Shown piece after piece: positions 51,345-60,469 of a stretch of DNA of 64,000 bases. The position numbers were made by a program, and so were the translations under genes. Within the stretch, counting starts at the first letter, position 1. Each line of letters opens with the position of its first letter. The notes below the pieces were generated by a model. It made no database searches and was not told where the DNA came from. It was given only the letters and a program-made list of their open reading frames with translations. Origin of the DNA: Lachnospiraceae bacterium NK4A179 (lineage in GTDB: Bacteria; Bacillota; Clostridia; Lachnospirales; Lachnospiraceae); assembly GCA_000421045.1 (NCBI GenBank), contig ATWC01000011.1, forward strand, positions 1 to 64,000, in the 5' to 3' direction.

Positions 51345-52712
51345 ATGAAGAAGACATATGACCTGACGGTAGGAAATCCTGCCAGACTTATATTGAATTT
51401 CTATTTCCCTATGTTGTTCACCAATTTACTGCAGCAGGTTTACAATGTTGTGGATACGGCGATCGTAGGAAAAGGTCTGGGAGACAATGCGTTGGGCGCG
51501 GTCGGAAACATGTCATCGATCATGTTCTTCACCTTCGGGTTTTCGATGGGCCTTACAAATGGTTTTGCCGTTATAATCGGACAGTATTTCGGAGCCGGTG
51601 ATAAAAAGAATCTCAGAAAAACGATCGCAGCTTCAGCAACGCTTTCAGCCATACTTGCTGTGTTGCTTACGCTGATAAGCAGTATAGCTTTACGGCCTCT
51701 GCTGGTTGCGATGCAGACTGACCCTTTGATACTGGATGACAGCCTTAAGTATGGACATATACTTTTGGGATGCATAGCGGTCACCATATCATATAACCTT
51801 GTTTCCGGAGTGCTTCGTGCATTGGGAGACAGTCGCACACCGTTAATGGCTATAATCGTTGCGACGGTGATCAATATAGTATTTGACTGGATAGCGATCA
51901 ATAAATGGGGTATGGGTGTTGAAGGCCCCGCATATGTAACTGTTATTGCTCAGATAGTTTCAACCCTGATATGTCTGGTCAGATTCAGAAAAATTGAGGA
52001 AGCGATACCTAAACGTGCCGATTTCAGACCGGATATGGTAATGTTTTCAAAACTTCTGGGGAACGGTGTTCCTATGGCGCTGATGAATTCGATCACTGCC
52101 GTAGGATGCATGATAGTACAGTACTTTGTAAACGGCATGGGCCTTGTTTATACATCCGCATACTCGGCCTGCAGCAAATATCTGAATATCTTCATGATGC
52201 CTTCTTCAACGGCCGGCAATACGCTTTCGACTTATACAAGTCAGAACTATGGCGCGAAGAAGTATATCCGCATAAAACAGGGACTTCAGATATGTTTGAC
52301 CATAGCACTTATATCTTATGTACTTCTGGGATCTGTTATGGTATTTGGTTCGGAGCAGCTTGCAGGATTCATGCTTACGGGATCCGAACAGATAAAACTT
52401 GCTTCGGGCTTCCTGATCAGATGCGGGATCATGATATTCGCAGTGGACTTTCTGTTTATAGTCCGCAATGCGGTTCAGGGAATGGGAAAGCCGTTTATAC
52501 CGATGCTTTCCGGGATACTTGAAATGGTCTTACGTATCGGAACGATAATGATATTCACAGCAGGTGCCGGTTTCGCAGCAGCTTCTTATGCAGAGATAGC
52601 AGCCTGGACCGGAGCGTTGCTTATGAATATATATGCTTTTGTCAGAGTGTATCGTCCACTTATTGCTGACAGTGGATATCGACTAAACAGGACGGTTGCT
52701 CCGGCAAAGTAG
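51345..52712 (+). CDS. MATE family efflux transporter
   Basis: About 12 helices and the MATE opening PARLILNFYFPMLFTNLLQQVYNVVDTAIVGKGLG identify a Na+/H+-coupled MATE exporter (NorM/DinF-like). VSGVLRALGDSRTPLMA, YTSQNYGAKKY and GMGKPFIPMLSGILEM are family motifs. The 455-residue length fits. It may export drugs or metabolites and may be controlled by the divergent AraC gene. Confidence 0.92.
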   Translation: MKKTYDLTVGNPARLILNFYFPMLFTNLLQQVYNVVDTAIVGKGLGDNALGAVGNMSSIMFFTFGFSMGLTNGFAVIIGQYFGAGDKKNLRKTIAASATLSAILAVLLTLISSIALRPLLVAMQTDPLILDDSLKYGHILLGCIAVTISYNLVSGVLRALGDSRTPLMAIIVATVINIVFDWIAINKWGMGVEGPAYVTVIAQIVSTLICLVRFRKIEEAIPKRADFRPDMVMFSKLLGNGVPMALMNSITAVGCMIVQYFVNGMGLVYTSAYSACSKYLNIFMMPSSTAGNTLSTYTSQNYGAKKYIRIKQGLQICLTIALISYVLLGSVMVFGSEQLAGFMLTGSEQIKLASGFLIRCGIMIFAVDFLFIVRNAVQGMGKPFIPMLSGILEMVLRIGTIMIFTAGAGFAAASYAEIAAWTGALLMNIYAFVRVYRPLIADSGYRLNRTVAPAK

Positions 52713-52743
52713 CATATTTATAACCCACCATACCCCCCTATGG

Positions 52744-52782
52744 AAAAAATGCCGCCCTTGCCCGGACGGCATTTTTTTTGTG
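52744..52782 (+). terminator. Rho-independent terminator
   Basis: AAATGCCG and CGGCATTT with interior GCCC/GGAC pairs form a long stem followed by TTTTTTTT, after the MATE gene. Confidence 0.85.
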
Positions 52783-52801
52783 CGATCATGAGATATTTCC
52801 G

Positions 52802-53539
52802 TCAGATCATTGCCTGATTCCTGTTGTATACCTGTATCATCTGTTCCCTGATCTTGTCGGGGAGCTCTCTCTTCTCGGCTCTTCCCATTCCTGTCATATC
52901 GATGGGTTTCATATATTCGATGATAACGTGCTGTGACTTTATGGCAGGGAGATGATCCTCGAATATCGGAGAAGTGTTATTGAGTACCACCGGAACTATA
53001 CGGCAGCCTGCCATTTCGGCAATCTTGAAGCTTCCCTTGTGGAATTCGAGGATAGTTTCCTCCGTATTCTTGTTTCTTGTTCCTTCGGGGAAGATCGCCA
53101 TTGAAATGCCTTTTTTGATCTTGTTTACGGATGATTTCATCATGTTAAGTCCCTTTCTGGGATTGTCTCTGTCAAGAAACTCGCAGTGGAGGAACATCAT
53201 CCATGTGCTGAGGGTTGCATACTTTGCCATCTCTTTCTTGGCGATAAATCCGGTAAGTCCGGGCATAAGAGTATAAGTGAGGATAATGTCAAAGATGCTC
53301 CTGTGATTCATTACATAGAGTACTGCTTCATCCTTTGGTACGTTTTCATAACCTATGACTGTCTTCTTTATTCCGGAGAGCTTTATGACTACGCCAAAAG
53401 CCCAGTTTACTATGCGGAGACTTGTTTTATCCCTCACATCGGGCGCCACAAAGCCTATCAGAAGCATTACCAGCTGGATGGGGATTGAAACTATCAAAAA
53501 AATCACGAGAAGTATTGCAATTATAATAAATCTGATCAT
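52802..53539 (-). CDS. plsC: 1-acyl-sn-glycerol-3-phosphate acyltransferase
   Basis: The catalytic NHRSIFD (N-H-x4-D) and the glycerol-phosphate motif FPEGTRNK define the PlsC family, which makes phosphatidic acid. An N-terminal helix (RFIIIAILLVIFLIVSIPIQLVMLLIG) anchors it. The 245-residue length fits. It points away from the aguB gene and its stop lies near the MATE terminator. Confidence 0.93.
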   Translation of the reverse strand: MIRFIIIAILLVIFLIVSIPIQLVMLLIGFVAPDVRDKTSLRIVNWAFGVVIKLSGIKKTVIGYENVPKDEAVLYVMNHRSIFDIILTYTLMPGLTGFIAKKEMAKYATLSTWMMFLHCEFLDRDNPRKGLNMMKSSVNKIKKGISMAIFPEGTRNKNTEETILEFHKGSFKIAEMAGCRIVPVVLNNTSPIFEDHLPAIKSQHVIIEYMKPIDMTGMGRAEKRELPDKIREQMIQVYNRNQAMI

Positions 53540-53605
53540 ATTAATATTTCCTCACTTTAATAATGCATGGTTATGTCCGTGATCATTTTACTACACCGCC
53601 TGTTT

Positions 53606-53634
53606 TTGTAAAATCCCCACTGATGCTTTATAAT
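53606..53634 (+). promoter_or_regulatory. Promoter placing transcription start at the aguB ATG
   Basis: TATAAT (53629-53634) has TTGTAA (53606-53611) 17 bp upstream. The usual start point 6-8 nt after the -10 falls at about 53641, next to the ATG at 53642. No ribosome site fits between them. Confidence 0.65.
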
Positions 53635-53641
53635 AGTGTCC

Positions 53642-54523
53642 ATGCGAAATCTGAATCTTTCCGTCTGCCAGATGCAGATGACAGACGATGTAAATGAAAA
53701 TATCTGCAAAGCTGACAAACTGGTGCGTGAGGCTGCGGAGAAAGGAGCAAATGTCATACTCCTTCCGGAGCTTTTTGAACGTCCCTATTTCTGCCAGGAA
53801 CGCAGATATGATTTTTATGAATATGCCAAAACAGTGGATGAGGATCCTGCAGTCATTCATTTCTGCAAGACTGCAAAAGAGCTTCATGCCGTGATCCCTG
53901 TGAGTTTTTATGAGAAGGCGGGAACAGTTCTTTATAACAGCATTGCAATGATAAATGCGGATGGAAGCCTCATGGGTGTGTACAGAAAGACACATATTCC
54001 CGATGATCATTTCTATCAGGAAAAGTTTTATTTCACCCCCGGCGATACAGGTTTTAAAGTATGGGATACCGAGTTTGGAAAGATAGGTACCGGCATATGC
54101 TGGGACCAGTGGTTCCCCGAAGCTGCAAGATGTATGGCACTTAAGGGGGCGGAAGTGTTGCTTTATCCTACTGCTATCGGTTCGGAACCTGTGCTTGAGA
54201 CAGATTCCATGCCGCACTGGCGCAGATGCATGCAGGGCCATGCAGGCTGCAATCTTATGCCTCTTGCTGCGGCCAACCGTATCGGGAAAGAAGCGGTTAA
54301 GCCATGCCCTGAAAATAATGAACAGAGTTCAGAACTGATTTTTTACGGTTCATCATTTATATGTGATGAGACGGGAGATATAAAGGAATCTGCGGGAAGG
54401 GATAAGGAGGAAGTCCTTGTGCATTCCTTCGACCTTGATGAGATCAGTGAATTGAGAATGAGCTGGGGGGTATTCAGGGACAGAAGACCCGGAATGTACA
54501 AGACGCTCAGCGGACAGGAGTAG
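53642..54523 (+). CDS. aguB: N-carbamoylputrescine amidase (nitrilase family)
   Basis: The Glu-Lys-Cys triad of the nitrilase superfamily lies at E43 (LLPELFE), K116 (YRKTHIPDD) and C153 (GICWDQWFPEAAR). The YRKTHIPDDHFYQEKFYFTPGDTGF stretch and the MPHWRRCMQGHAGCN region are typical of AguB, which converts N-carbamoylputrescine to putrescine, NH3 and CO2. ATG 53642 is chosen over GTG 53636. The message appears leaderless because the TATAAT ends 8 nt before the ATG. Confidence 0.9.
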   Translation: MRNLNLSVCQMQMTDDVNENICKADKLVREAAEKGANVILLPELFERPYFCQERRYDFYEYAKTVDEDPAVIHFCKTAKELHAVIPVSFYEKAGTVLYNSIAMINADGSLMGVYRKTHIPDDHFYQEKFYFTPGDTGFKVWDTEFGKIGTGICWDQWFPEAARCMALKGAEVLLYPTAIGSEPVLETDSMPHWRRCMQGHAGCNLMPLAAANRIGKEAVKPCPENNEQSSELIFYGSSFICDETGDIKESAGRDKEEVLVHSFDLDEISELRMSWGVFRDRRPGMYKTLSGQE

Positions 54524-54529
54524 ATCTGT

Positions 54530-55885
54530 ATGAAGGTTATAATCGTAGGCTGCGGTAAACTTGGACTCCTGCTTGCAAAGCAGCTTTCTGATGAAGATAC
54601 GGATGTTACGGTCATAGACCAGAATGCCGAAAAACTTTCACGTGCGCTTTCGATGGTCGATGTGCAGGGAGTGGCCGGTAATGGCACATCTTTCAGAACA
54701 CAGGCTGAAGCGGGTGTTCCGGAAGGCGATCTGATGATCGCCGTAACAGGCGCTGATGAGGTGAACCTTTTATGCTGTCTTATTGCAAAGCATTCCGGTG
54801 TGAAGCATACGATAGCCAGGGTCCGCAATCCTGTTTATAACGATGAAGTATCGTTTCTGTCCGGCCGTATGGGAATATCGATGGCGATCAATCCCGAGCT
54901 TGTATGTGCCGAAAATATAGCCAGACTTATAGAGGTGCCTGCGGCACTGGAGATCACTTCTTTTGTGCGCGGTCGTGTTGATCTGTTAAAACTCCCGATA
55001 CCGGAAGGGTCTGTATTGAACGGTATCACGGTCATGGAGTTCGCTTCTAAGATACACAGAGGCACTCTTATCTGCGCGATAGCCAGAGGAGGGGAAGTCA
55101 TCATCCCTGATGGTCATACGAAGCTTATGGCCGGTGATGATATGTATGTCATCACTCCTCCTGTGCAGATACACAAGCTGCTCAGCAAGATAGGCATAAA
55201 AGAAAAACCCGTTAAGAACGTGACTATTGCAGGAGGCGGTACCACAGCTTATTATCTTGCAAAGCGTCTTGAAAGGGATTCGATCGATGTGAAGATCATC
55301 GAGATGGACAGGAAGCGTGCAGAACAGTTAAGTGATATGCTTCCCGAAGTGATGGTCATAAACGGTGATGCATCCGACAGACAGCTCCTTATGGAAGAAG
55401 GTGCTGCTGAGTGGGATGGCTTTGTGACTCTCACCGGTCTTGATGAAGAGAATATGGTACTTAGCATGTTTATCAATAAAGTGGGACATGCAAAGACGAT
55501 AACAAAGCTTAATCATATTTCTTTTGAAGAAGTTGTAGCGGACCTGCCGCTCGGCTCAACCGTAAGCCCAAAGGATTCCATTGCAAAGATGATCATACAG
55601 TATGTCAGGGCGATGGAGAATTCATACGGCAGCAACGTAGAGACATTGAGCCGTATCCTTGATGACAGGGCAGAGGTTCTTGAGTTTGCGATCAGAGGTG
55701 AGTCTAAAGTGACGGGTAAGCCGCTTATGGAACTTTCTCTTAAGAACGGACTCCTCGTATGTGCAATAGTACGTGACGGTAAGGTTATAACCCCCGGCGG
55801 TCATGATGAGATAAGGATTGGCGACAATGTTGTGATCGTGACAACAAACAAGGGACTCAGGGATATTAAGGATATACTTTTATGA
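54530..55885 (+). CDS. trkA: Trk potassium uptake NAD-binding protein
   Basis: Two RCK modules follow each other: RCK-N at residues about 1-120 (KVIIVGCGKLGLLLAKQL) and about 230-345 (VTIAGGGTTAYYLAKRL), each followed by a TrkA-C domain (140-215 and 370-450). TrkA gates the TrkH pore in response to NAD(H) and ATP. It overlaps trkH by 4 bp. The 451-residue length matches two-domain TrkA. Confidence 0.95.
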   Translation: MKVIIVGCGKLGLLLAKQLSDEDTDVTVIDQNAEKLSRALSMVDVQGVAGNGTSFRTQAEAGVPEGDLMIAVTGADEVNLLCCLIAKHSGVKHTIARVRNPVYNDEVSFLSGRMGISMAINPELVCAENIARLIEVPAALEITSFVRGRVDLLKLPIPEGSVLNGITVMEFASKIHRGTLICAIARGGEVIIPDGHTKLMAGDDMYVITPPVQIHKLLSKIGIKEKPVKNVTIAGGGTTAYYLAKRLERDSIDVKIIEMDRKRAEQLSDMLPEVMVINGDASDRQLLMEEGAAEWDGFVTLTGLDEENMVLSMFINKVGHAKTITKLNHISFEEVVADLPLGSTVSPKDSIAKMIIQYVRAMENSYGSNVETLSRILDDRAEVLEFAIRGESKVTGKPLMELSLKNGLLVCAIVRDGKVITPGGHDEIRIGDNVVIVTTNKGLRDIKDILL

Positions 55886-57324
55886 ACATAGCAATGATAA
55901 TTTACCTGCTTGGTCGCGTCATGCAGGTTGTGGGCGCTATGATGACAGCGCCGTTCATTGTTTCGCTGATCTACGGCGAAAGATCGGGACTGTATTTCCT
56001 GATCTGCGGAGTGCTGACTGTTACGGCAGGAACATTGCTTACTATCAAAAAGCCGGCTAAATCTGCCTTCTATGCAAAAGAAGGATTTGTTATGACTGCC
56101 CTTTCATGGGTACTGCTTTCGGCTTTGGGAGCACTTCCTCTTTATTTTTCCGGTGAGATACCATCATATACAGATGCGCTCTTTGAGTGCATATCAGGTT
56201 TTACCACAACGGGCGCATCAATAGTGCCTGTAGTTGAGGATCTTTCAAAGTCCGTGAATTTCTGGAGATGTTTTATCCAGCTGATCGGAGGTATGGGAGT
56301 TCTGGTATTCCTTCTTGCGCTCCTTCCGGTAACGGGCGCGCAGGATCTTTATATAATGAAGGCCGAGTCACCGGGACCTGATGTGGGCAAGCTTATGCCC
56401 AGAGTCAGACAGACAGCTTTCTATCTCTATATCATTTATTTCGCACTTACAGCAGCAATGGTCATAGCTCTTTTGATCGCGGGAATGCCGTTTTATGACA
56501 GTCTCTGTGCAGCGTTTGCAACGACAAGTACAGGCGGCTTTGGAATAAAAAATGCATCTTTGGGAGCCTATGATGCAAATATACAGTATGTGGTCTCCGT
56601 GTTTCTTTTTTTCGCCGGGATAAACTATAACTTTTATTTCTATATCTGGATGAAGCGCGTCAAAGAAGCGATCAATATCGAGGAAGTGAAAGCCTATACG
56701 GGTATCTTTGCCGCAGCGGTATTTTTCATTTCGATGTCGCTCATGATACGTGGTAATTATGATGCCGAGCCTGCTTTCAGATATGCGTTCTTTCAGGTCG
56801 GCTCGATCATGACTACTGCAGGTTTTTCTACCTTTGACTTTGACACATGGCCTGCTCTGGCCAGGGAAATACTCATCTTCCTTATGCTGATAGGCGGATG
56901 TGCCGGAAGTACCTGCGGCGGTGTAAAGATAAGCCGTGTGATTCTTTATCTTAAGATGCTCGGAAGGGAGATAATGGGGCTTTGTCATCCAAAGCTGGTT
57001 AAGACTATACGTATGGATGGCAAGAGGGTAGAAGATGATGTGCTCCGTTCATCTCTCGTATTCCTGGCTGCATACGCGATAATATTTGTAGTATCGATAC
57101 TTGTGATAAGTTTTGATGATTATGATTTCACGACCAACTTCACTGCTGTGGCTTCAGCACTCGGAAATATCGGTCCCGGATTTTCTCTTGTCGGACCTAC
57201 AAGGAATTTCGCACATTTTTCGGTGCTTTCCAAATGCGTGCTCATGTTTGATATGCTTGCGGGACGTCTTGAGATATTCCCCATGCTGGTCATATTAACC
57301 CCTGCTACCTGGAAAAGAAAATGA
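55882..57324 (+). CDS. trkH: Trk-type potassium transporter pore subunit
   Basis: Four repeated helix-pore-helix units have filter segments including FECISGFTTTGASI, ATTSTGGFGI, SIMTTAGFSTFDFD and ALGNIGPGFS. The C-terminus RLEIFPMLVILTP is typical of TrkH. With TrkA it imports K+ (with Na+ or H+). It overlaps trkA and the next membrane protein by 4 bp each. Confidence 0.95.
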   Translation: MNIAMIIYLLGRVMQVVGAMMTAPFIVSLIYGERSGLYFLICGVLTVTAGTLLTIKKPAKSAFYAKEGFVMTALSWVLLSALGALPLYFSGEIPSYTDALFECISGFTTTGASIVPVVEDLSKSVNFWRCFIQLIGGMGVLVFLLALLPVTGAQDLYIMKAESPGPDVGKLMPRVRQTAFYLYIIYFALTAAMVIALLIAGMPFYDSLCAAFATTSTGGFGIKNASLGAYDANIQYVVSVFLFFAGINYNFYFYIWMKRVKEAINIEEVKAYTGIFAAAVFFISMSLMIRGNYDAEPAFRYAFFQVGSIMTTAGFSTFDFDTWPALAREILIFLMLIGGCAGSTCGGVKISRVILYLKMLGREIMGLCHPKLVKTIRMDGKRVEDDVLRSSLVFLAAYAIIFVVSILVISFDDYDFTTNFTAVASALGNIGPGFSLVGPTRNFAHFSVLSKCVLMFDMLAGRLEIFPMLVILTPATWKRK

Positions 57325-59099
57325 CTGATAATAAAACTGAAAATAGAACTGAAAAGAAAAACAGACTTGCCTTAATAATACCTCTTGTCATTGCGCTTGC
57401 AGCAATGTGCGCGGAGACAGTGAGGTGTTTTTACGGAATAGATATGGGTGATGAAAGCTTTTATGTAAGCGAATCACTTGGGCTTTTTCAGGGAATGATG
57501 CCTTTTGTCGAAAAGACAAATTCGGGAGTGGGAATGTCTTTTCTGCTTCTTCCCGTGATGTGGATCTATAGTATGTTTTCACCGGATCTTTCCGGCGTGA
57601 TACTTGCGCTCAGACTCACTTTTATGGTATTTCGCTTTGCTGTATGGCTGACGATATTCCTGCTTCTTAAAAAGCATGTTCCCTCAGAAAGACTTATGTG
57701 GGCCATGCTTGTTCTTGCACCGTTTACCGGATCCTGTGGCACTTCGCCGGGACTGGCACTTAGCTACAATACTATCGGTGCGCTCTTCATGCTTTTATCG
57801 GGCGTGCTGCTTTACTGTGCGGTTAATGAAGAACAGGGCAGATCGTATGTTGCAAAGCTTGTTTCGGCAGGCTTTCTCTCAGGCATTGCCGTTTTTGCAC
57901 ATCCGCTGCAGGCCTTTACCGTTATAACGCTGATGACGGTACTCTTTATTTCGGAGAAAAAAGGCAGACGATTCAAGTCGGTATTGCTTTATGCGTCAGG
58001 AGGCATTGCCGAGATACTTATCGTTATGATCCCTGTGATGGCACAGAGCGGCCCCGATGCACTGTTAAAAGGTCTTGGAGCCTATGTTGGAAGAAAGGCC
58101 AGCATGAAGCGTGATACCATGGAAACGCTTGTGAGTATTAAAGCATTCTTCCTTAAGTTCTGGTTCTTTATGTGTGCTACTTTTGGCGCGGCTGCTGTAT
58201 TTTTCTTTGCGTTTAAAAAGAAATTAAGCCTTGAGATAAAAGATATATTCATGTGTGCGGCTGCTGCTTCGGCATTTGAAGGCACAGCTTTTGTCATGCT
58301 GCAGCCTTATAACGACATGGGAATGCCTGAACTGGGAGCAGCGGGAATGCTGTGCATGTTCTTTACCTTTTTCTTTGGTAAGAAGAACAGACTGGTTTAT
58401 TTTGTATCACTCCCGTGTTTTATATTTATTCTTCTTGAGATATTTGTGGCAGCGACAGACAGACCGTCAAACCGTTTCGTATTTATGGTTCCTGCCGTAT
58501 GGGTATTTGTACTGGTTCTCATAACGGCAGACAGAAAAATGCTGCTTCGTGCAGCCTGTGCTACGGCTGTCATGGCTCTGGTATGTGAACTCAGACAGTT
58601 CTTTGTGTTTCGAGATCTGGAGGAGGGGGCAAAGCTTGATACGAAAATGGGATCCGGACCATATGCGGGGCTGTATACTTGCAAAGAAAAGGCAGACCAG
58701 ATAAATGCGCTTCAGACCTACATAAAAGACAATACGGATCCCGGTGACAGGGTTGCTTTCAGGGATTCGTTTTCTGCCGGCTATCTTATGTCGGATGGTC
58801 TTGTGTGGGCCGATTCCACCTGGGATACATTGCACTATTTTGAAAATGCGAACGCAAACGACTACTGTATCTATCTGTTTGAGTTCTATCAAAGAACGGG
58901 AGCCATACCGGATACCGTCTTTTATGTTGAGAAGAGCAGGGCGACCAGTATAGATGATGATTCAGTGACCTATACTGACTTTGTGAAGCAGTATTATGAT
59001 GAGACCGGAAGCCGGGAATTTGAGGGCAGTATAAAGCGTATAAGGATTTTTACAAACAACGGGACCTTTGACGGCAATCTCGAAAAATGGATGGAGTAA
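57321..59099 (+). CDS. Polytopic GT-C-like membrane protein
   Basis: A 592-residue protein with about 12 helices and a C-terminal extracytoplasmic domain (about 460-592). The first loop has GIDMGDESFYVSESLGLFQGMMPF with an acidic D-E pair as in GT-C (GT39-like) glycosyltransferases. The exact family is not fixed. It follows trkH by a 4-bp overlap, so it is co-expressed with K+ uptake. Probably it transfers a sugar from a lipid carrier. Confidence 0.7.
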   Translation: MTDNKTENRTEKKNRLALIIPLVIALAAMCAETVRCFYGIDMGDESFYVSESLGLFQGMMPFVEKTNSGVGMSFLLLPVMWIYSMFSPDLSGVILALRLTFMVFRFAVWLTIFLLLKKHVPSERLMWAMLVLAPFTGSCGTSPGLALSYNTIGALFMLLSGVLLYCAVNEEQGRSYVAKLVSAGFLSGIAVFAHPLQAFTVITLMTVLFISEKKGRRFKSVLLYASGGIAEILIVMIPVMAQSGPDALLKGLGAYVGRKASMKRDTMETLVSIKAFFLKFWFFMCATFGAAAVFFFAFKKKLSLEIKDIFMCAAAASAFEGTAFVMLQPYNDMGMPELGAAGMLCMFFTFFFGKKNRLVYFVSLPCFIFILLEIFVAATDRPSNRFVFMVPAVWVFVLVLITADRKMLLRAACATAVMALVCELRQFFVFRDLEEGAKLDTKMGSGPYAGLYTCKEKADQINALQTYIKDNTDPGDRVAFRDSFSAGYLMSDGLVWADSTWDTLHYFENANANDYCIYLFEFYQRTGAIPDTVFYVEKSRATSIDDDSVTYTDFVKQYYDETGSREFEGSIKRIRIFTNNGTFDGNLEKWME

Positions 59100-59176
59100 A
59101 AGCGGTTTTTATGCTATTATTGTAAGCGGGGTTTTAGCCTTTTACAGTTTCAGGCAGCGAAAGGAGACGGGGGTTT

Positions 59177-60406
59177 ATGTTAGCTACACTGATACCTCTT
59201 TTTGATCATGATATGAATGTCTGCGCCTATTCGATATTTGCGCAGAAGGAAAATTTCCTTCTCAATCCGCGCATGCTCGGTGTAGGACGTTTTGACGGTG
59301 CTTCAAATATAGAGGGTATGGAGATCGTTGAGAGCATGGGACTTGATACGGTTTCCGGTGATAAGGCAGTATTCATTGAAATGAACAGCATTTCGCTGTT
59401 TTCTGATATAGCTTCCCAGTGCGATGTCCCTCATGATAAGCAGGTGCTTCTCATAGACAAGGATGTTCCCGCAGAGGAGCGATACATTGAAAGGATCAGA
59501 AGTCTCAGGAAAGAGCATTACAGACTTGCCATCCGAAAACTTCCGGTGAGCATGTTTGAAAGCTATAAGGAGATCCTTAAACTCGTCGATTACGTTTTCC
59601 TCAATCACAAGAAGATAGATATCACCAAGGCAAAGGTATACTTCTCAAGGATGTATCCCAATGTGAAGCTGGTGGCTGTTAATGTTAATACAAAAGAGGA
59701 ATTTGAGGTCCTCAAGGAAGGTGGCGGCTACGATCTTTATGAGGGTGAGTTCTTCAGGACTCCCGTAAAGCATGGTGAGGAAGAGATCGCTCCTATAAAG
59801 ACAAATTATCTGGAGCTGCTCAATATAGTAAATGATATTGATTTTGATCTGACCGATGCGGCTGATGTTATAGGTCGCGATCCCGCGCTTGTCATTTCGC
59901 TTCTTGAAATGGTAAATCGCATGACTGTAAATTCCGGCATAAATTCGGTTCGCCATGCTGCTGCAATGTTAGGCCAGAGAGAACTCAAAAAGTGGATCAA
60001 CACCGCAGTGACCAAGGAACTTTGTGCTGATAAGCCCAGTGAGATACTGAGGACTTCTCTTATCAGAGCGCGTTTTGCAGAAAATCTTGCACCGGTATTT
60101 CAGATGGGTGGTCTTTCGTCAGAGCTTTTCCTGATGGGGCTTTTCTCAGTTCTCGATGTTATACTTGAAAAGCCTATGTCTGAAGCCCTTGACAGAGTCA
60201 AGATTTCAAAAGATATCAGACAGGCACTTATTGATCGTGATGGCCAGTTTGCTCCTGTATATGATTTTGTACTTCAGTATGAGGGGGCTTCATGGCAGGA
60301 AGTTTCAAGACAGATGGTCATTGCAGGCATTGAGGAAGATACGATCTACAAGGCATATATTGATGCGCTCCGCTGGTACAAGGAGCTTTTCAATCTCGGA
60401 AAATAA
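59177..60406 (+). CDS. EAL-like/HDOD protein (YuxH type)
   Basis: The N-terminal part (about residues 1-190) is a degenerate EAL-like domain (IPLFDHDMNVCAYSIFAQK; FIEMNSISL; KLVDYVFLNHKKIDI), lacking the E-A-L catalytic motif. The C-terminal part (about 200-400) is HDOD (YLELLNIVNDIDFDLTDAADVIGRDPALVISLLEMVNRM; SVRHAAAMLGQRELKKWI). YuxH proteins act in signalling, in some bacteria with c-di-GMP or motility. AGGAGACGGGGG upstream supports the ATG. Confidence 0.85.
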   Translation: MLATLIPLFDHDMNVCAYSIFAQKENFLLNPRMLGVGRFDGASNIEGMEIVESMGLDTVSGDKAVFIEMNSISLFSDIASQCDVPHDKQVLLIDKDVPAEERYIERIRSLRKEHYRLAIRKLPVSMFESYKEILKLVDYVFLNHKKIDITKAKVYFSRMYPNVKLVAVNVNTKEEFEVLKEGGGYDLYEGEFFRTPVKHGEEEIAPIKTNYLELLNIVNDIDFDLTDAADVIGRDPALVISLLEMVNRMTVNSGINSVRHAAAMLGQRELKKWINTAVTKELCADKPSEILRTSLIRARFAENLAPVFQMGGLSSELFLMGLFSVLDVILEKPMSEALDRVKISKDIRQALIDRDGQFAPVYDFVLQYEGASWQEVSRQMVIAGIEEDTIYKAYIDALRWYKELFNLGK

Positions 60407-60432
60407 TAAAAGAAAATTTAAACGGAGTAACT

Positions 60433-60466
60433 TAAAAGCCGGCCGGCGTGCCGGCTTTTGATTTAA
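60433..60466 (+). terminator. Rho-independent terminator
   Basis: AAAAGCCGGC and GCCGGCTTTT pair around CGGCGT-like loop bases and lead into GATTTAAT, just before the next ATG at 60470. Confidence 0.75.
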
Positions 60467-60469
60467 TAG

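Noticed and set aside
53591-54241. Long minus-strand frame of 216 codons opposite aguB
   Set aside because: It is a shadow of aguB, which has the nitrilase motifs; the reverse product is rich in Cys/His with no family pattern and no ribosome site.
56368-56988. Long minus-strand frame of 206 codons inside trkH
   Set aside because: It lies wholly within trkH, has no domain and no ribosome site.
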